DNA of 64,000 nt, taken from Paenibacillus sp. Lineage in GTDB: Bacteria > Bacillota > Bacilli > Paenibacillales > Paenibacillaceae. Position 1 is the stretch's first letter. Each line of letters begins with the position of its first letter. Below the pieces are notes generated by a model. The model saw only the letters and a list, made by a program, of their open reading frames with translations. It had not been told where the DNA came from and searched no databases. A program made the position numbers and the translations under genes. Shown here piece after piece: positions 62,202 through 64,000 of this stretch. Location: assembly GCA_023512345.1 (NCBI GenBank), contig JAILZT010000006.1, positions 62,001 to 126,000 on the forward strand, read 5' to 3'.

Positions 62202-62828
62202 TTAGCCCACCTTTCCAAGCAGGTATACAACCGTGAAGATGAAGACCCATACTACATCGATAAAGTGCCAATACATGGCGGATACATAGACTTTGGGTGC
62301 CGTTACAACCGTCAATCCCTTATACCCCAGTTGTATAATCAACAGTGAAATCCAGAGAATTCCGAAAGCAACGTGAGCGCCGTGGAAGCCTACCAACGTA
62401 TAGAAAGCCGAGCTGAACGCGCTCGTGGTCATTCCAAATTCCTCATGTCTTACATACTCAGAGAATTCGTAAATTTCCAATCCGAGAAACCCCGCACCGA
62501 GAACTACAGTCAGGATCAGCCAGTTCCGAAGTTGGACCGGGTTGTTGCGGTGCATGGCCTGTATAGCGAATACACTAGTTAAACTACTGACTAACAGAAT
62601 TAACGTCGCTGCTGCAACAAGCGGGAGATGGAATAGCTCGTTAGCTGATGGCCCATCGTTAGTCTGGTTGCGCAGCGCCAGAAAGGTAGCAAAGAGAGTG
62701 CCGAAGAGCACTGCCTCTCCCCCTAAAAATAACCAAAAGGCCAATACTTTGTTGCGACCCTCAGCGGTAGCCTTTTCCGGCTCGTGAGGTAAGGTACCGT
62801 TAGCAGCTTCTGCGTGTGCTGTTGTCAT
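62202..62828 (-). CDS. ctaE: Cytochrome c oxidase subunit III (caa3 type)
   Basis: 208 residues with five membrane helices: FWLFLGGEAVLFGTLFATF, then FYTLVGFHGAHVAFGILWI (conserved HGAHV) and a C-terminal YWHFIDVVWVFIF, the subunit III signature. GAAGGTGAG precedes the ATG. Seven bases downstream of ctaD. Confidence 0.95.
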   Translation of the reverse strand: MTTAHAEAANGTLPHEPEKATAEGRNKVLAFWLFLGGEAVLFGTLFATFLALRNQTNDGPSANELFHLPLVAAATLILLVSSLTSVFAIQAMHRNNPVQLRNWLILTVVLGAGFLGLEIYEFSEYVRHEEFGMTTSAFSSAFYTLVGFHGAHVAFGILWISLLIIQLGYKGLTVVTAPKVYVSAMYWHFIDVVWVFIFTVVYLLGKVG

Positions 62829-62834
62829 GACTTC

Positions 62835-64000
62835 TCACCTTCCTTCCAGCTCTTCAGGTTCGATGTGCCAGCCGTGATCGTCATACAACGAGCGCACCAG
62901 CATAGATCCGAACGTAATGAGAAGTCCAAGTGCAGTTACTAAATAATTATTGAATAAGAAACTCATCAATCCGTTACTGAATTCATCCCGACTGAACATA
63001 AATCCTAATCCAGCGATGAAGATACCCACTGACATCACGAATGGAAGCACCGTTGCGGATGGCATATGAATCGATCCGATTGGTTCAGCCGGTGTCATGG
63101 CTGTATGGCCTGCGGTCTTTTCCTTCCAGAATGCATCAATTCCGCGCACCAGCGGGATTTGCTTGAAGTTGTACTCCGGTGGCGGTGAAGGAATGCTCCA
63201 CTCCAGCGTCCGACCGTCTTCCCAAGGATCATCCGCTGCATCCGCTGGTTTTCTCGAGGTTAAGAAAATATTAGTTAGGAAAATCAACATCCCCACGCCC
63301 ATGAGCCCTGCACCAACCGTACTCACCAGATTCAGCGTGTCAAACTGCTGGTTCGGCAAATACGTAAATACGCGGCGCTGCATTCCCATCAGACCCAGGA
63401 AATGCTGTACAAAGAAAGTTAGATGAAATCCAATGGTAAATGTCCAGAAGGTCCATTTGCCCAACGTTTCACTCAGCATCCGTCCAAACATCTTCGGCCA
63501 CCAATAATGCAAGCCTCCGAACAATCCCAATACCAAACCACCCACAATAACATAGTGAAAATGGGCTACGACGAAATAGGTATCGTGAAATTGGAAGTCG
63601 GCAGGTGCAGATGCAAGCATCACTCCCGTAACACCGCCCATCGTAAAGGTTGGGATAAAGCCTGCTGCGAATAGGTTTGGTGTGGTAAAGCGTACTTGCC
63701 CACCCCACATCGTAAACAACCAGTTAAAAATCTTAATTCCTGTAGGGACTGCAATCAGCATCGTGGATACAGAGAACAGTGCATTCGCTACAGGTCCAAG
63801 ACCTGTGGTGAACATATGATGCGCCCAGACCATGAATCCGAGAAACGCAATCAAGATCGTAGCAAATACCATGGAGCTGTAACCAAAGAGCCGCTTGCGA
63901 GAAAAGGTAGGAATAATCTCCGACATGATTCCGAAAGCCGGGAGAATGAGAATATACACTTCGGGATGCCCGAATATCCAGAAAATATGCTGCCAAAGTA
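62835..64000 (-). CDS. ctaD: Cytochrome c oxidase subunit I (caa3 type), partial
   Basis: Catalytic subunit of the terminal oxidase; only the C-terminal ~388 codons are here, the start is beyond the right edge. The frame is open to base 64000 and shows the copper-B motif HPEVY with its cross-linked His-Tyr pair, the copper ligands WAHHMF, and heme ligands in HDTYFVVAHFHYVIVGG. The long C-terminal extension after the core helices (with PPPEYNF) is typical of Bacillus CtaD. ctaC is presumably further right. Confidence 0.95.
   Translation of the reverse strand, partial: LWQHIFWIFGHPEVYILILPAFGIMSEIIPTFSRKRLFGYSSMVFATILIAFLGFMVWAHHMFTTGLGPVANALFSVSTMLIAVPTGIKIFNWLFTMWGGQVRFTTPNLFAAGFIPTFTMGGVTGVMLASAPADFQFHDTYFVVAHFHYVIVGGLVLGLFGGLHYWWPKMFGRMLSETLGKWTFWTFTIGFHLTFFVQHFLGLMGMQRRVFTYLPNQQFDTLNLVSTVGAGLMGVGMLIFLTNIFLTSRKPADAADDPWEDGRTLEWSIPSPPPEYNFKQIPLVRGIDAFWKEKTAGHTAMTPAEPIGSIHMPSATVLPFVMSVGIFIAGLGFMFSRDEFSNGLMSFLFNNYLVTALGLLITFGSMLVRSLYDDHGWHIEPEELEGR

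Overview
The window looks like chromosome from a moderate-GC, endospore-forming Bacillales bacterium, most likely Paenibacillus or a close relative. This is inferred from two spore germinant-receptor operons, AGGAGG-type ribosome binding sites with frequent GTG/TTG starts, Bacillus-type regulators and a caa3 oxidase cluster with ctaM and ctaG. No rRNA, tRNA, CRISPR array, integrase, transposase or phage gene was found. Almost all of it reads as ordinary chromosome with small accessory patches.

Layout. 0-4 kb: the end of an ABC ATPase gene, a MarR regulator, then a cyclic-di-GMP-I (GEMM) riboswitch with a terminator in front of two overlapping, paralogous membrane diguanylate cyclases. 4-7 kb: MFS exporter, acetyltransferase, small unknown protein, free-methionine-sulfoxide reductase. 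7-12.3 kb: palindromic repeats, then a glgC-glgD-glgP operon without glgA or glgB. 12.7-15.5 kb: OmpR-type two-component system and a short FAD protein. 15.6-18.7 kb: a polyprenol-phosphate glycosyltransferase pair (YkcC/YkcB type). 18.9-21.2 kb: a four-gene housekeeping-enzyme operon. 21.3-25.4 kb: first germinant receptor operon (A-C-D-B). 25.5-29.3 kb: alkyltransferase-like protein overlapping a convergent membrane gene, and an ArsR-SulP operon. 29.4-36.7 kb: phospholipase D-like protein, nitroreductase operon with MarR, nitrilase-family amidase, LipL, stalk-domain protein, CHAD protein. 36.8-41.7 kb: coupled MerR-thioredoxin pair, then the second germinant receptor operon (A-B-C). 41.8-47.9 kb: ThuA-like protein, SDR, ArsR, and an AraC regulator divergent from lacZ. 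48-49 kb: AT-rich patch with a DUF4362 lipoprotein, a decayed gene and a tiny membrane protein. 49-55.5 kb: redox-enzyme cluster (old yellow enzyme, two SDRs, two quinone-reductase-like MDRs) with two TetR regulators and three kinds of operator-like palindrome. 55.5-60.2 kb: a GntR(YtrA-like)-controlled ABC transporter operon with a very clear promoter/operator. 60.3-64 kb: caa3 cytochrome oxidase genes ctaD(partial)-ctaE-ctaF, then ctaG-ctaM.

Points worth a second look: the riboswitch-controlled cyclase pair whose enzymes both lack the usual RxxD product-inhibition site; the MerR-thioredoxin pair, whose regulator has two closely spaced cysteines and a MerR-type stretched promoter; two paralogous mini membrane proteins about 6.5 kb apart; full mutual antisense between the alkyltransferase-like gene and its convergent neighbour; a frameshifted secreted-protein remnant; and several repeat or operator families. 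Start codons were re-chosen from ribosome binding sites in many genes, and those decisions are stated in each entry.
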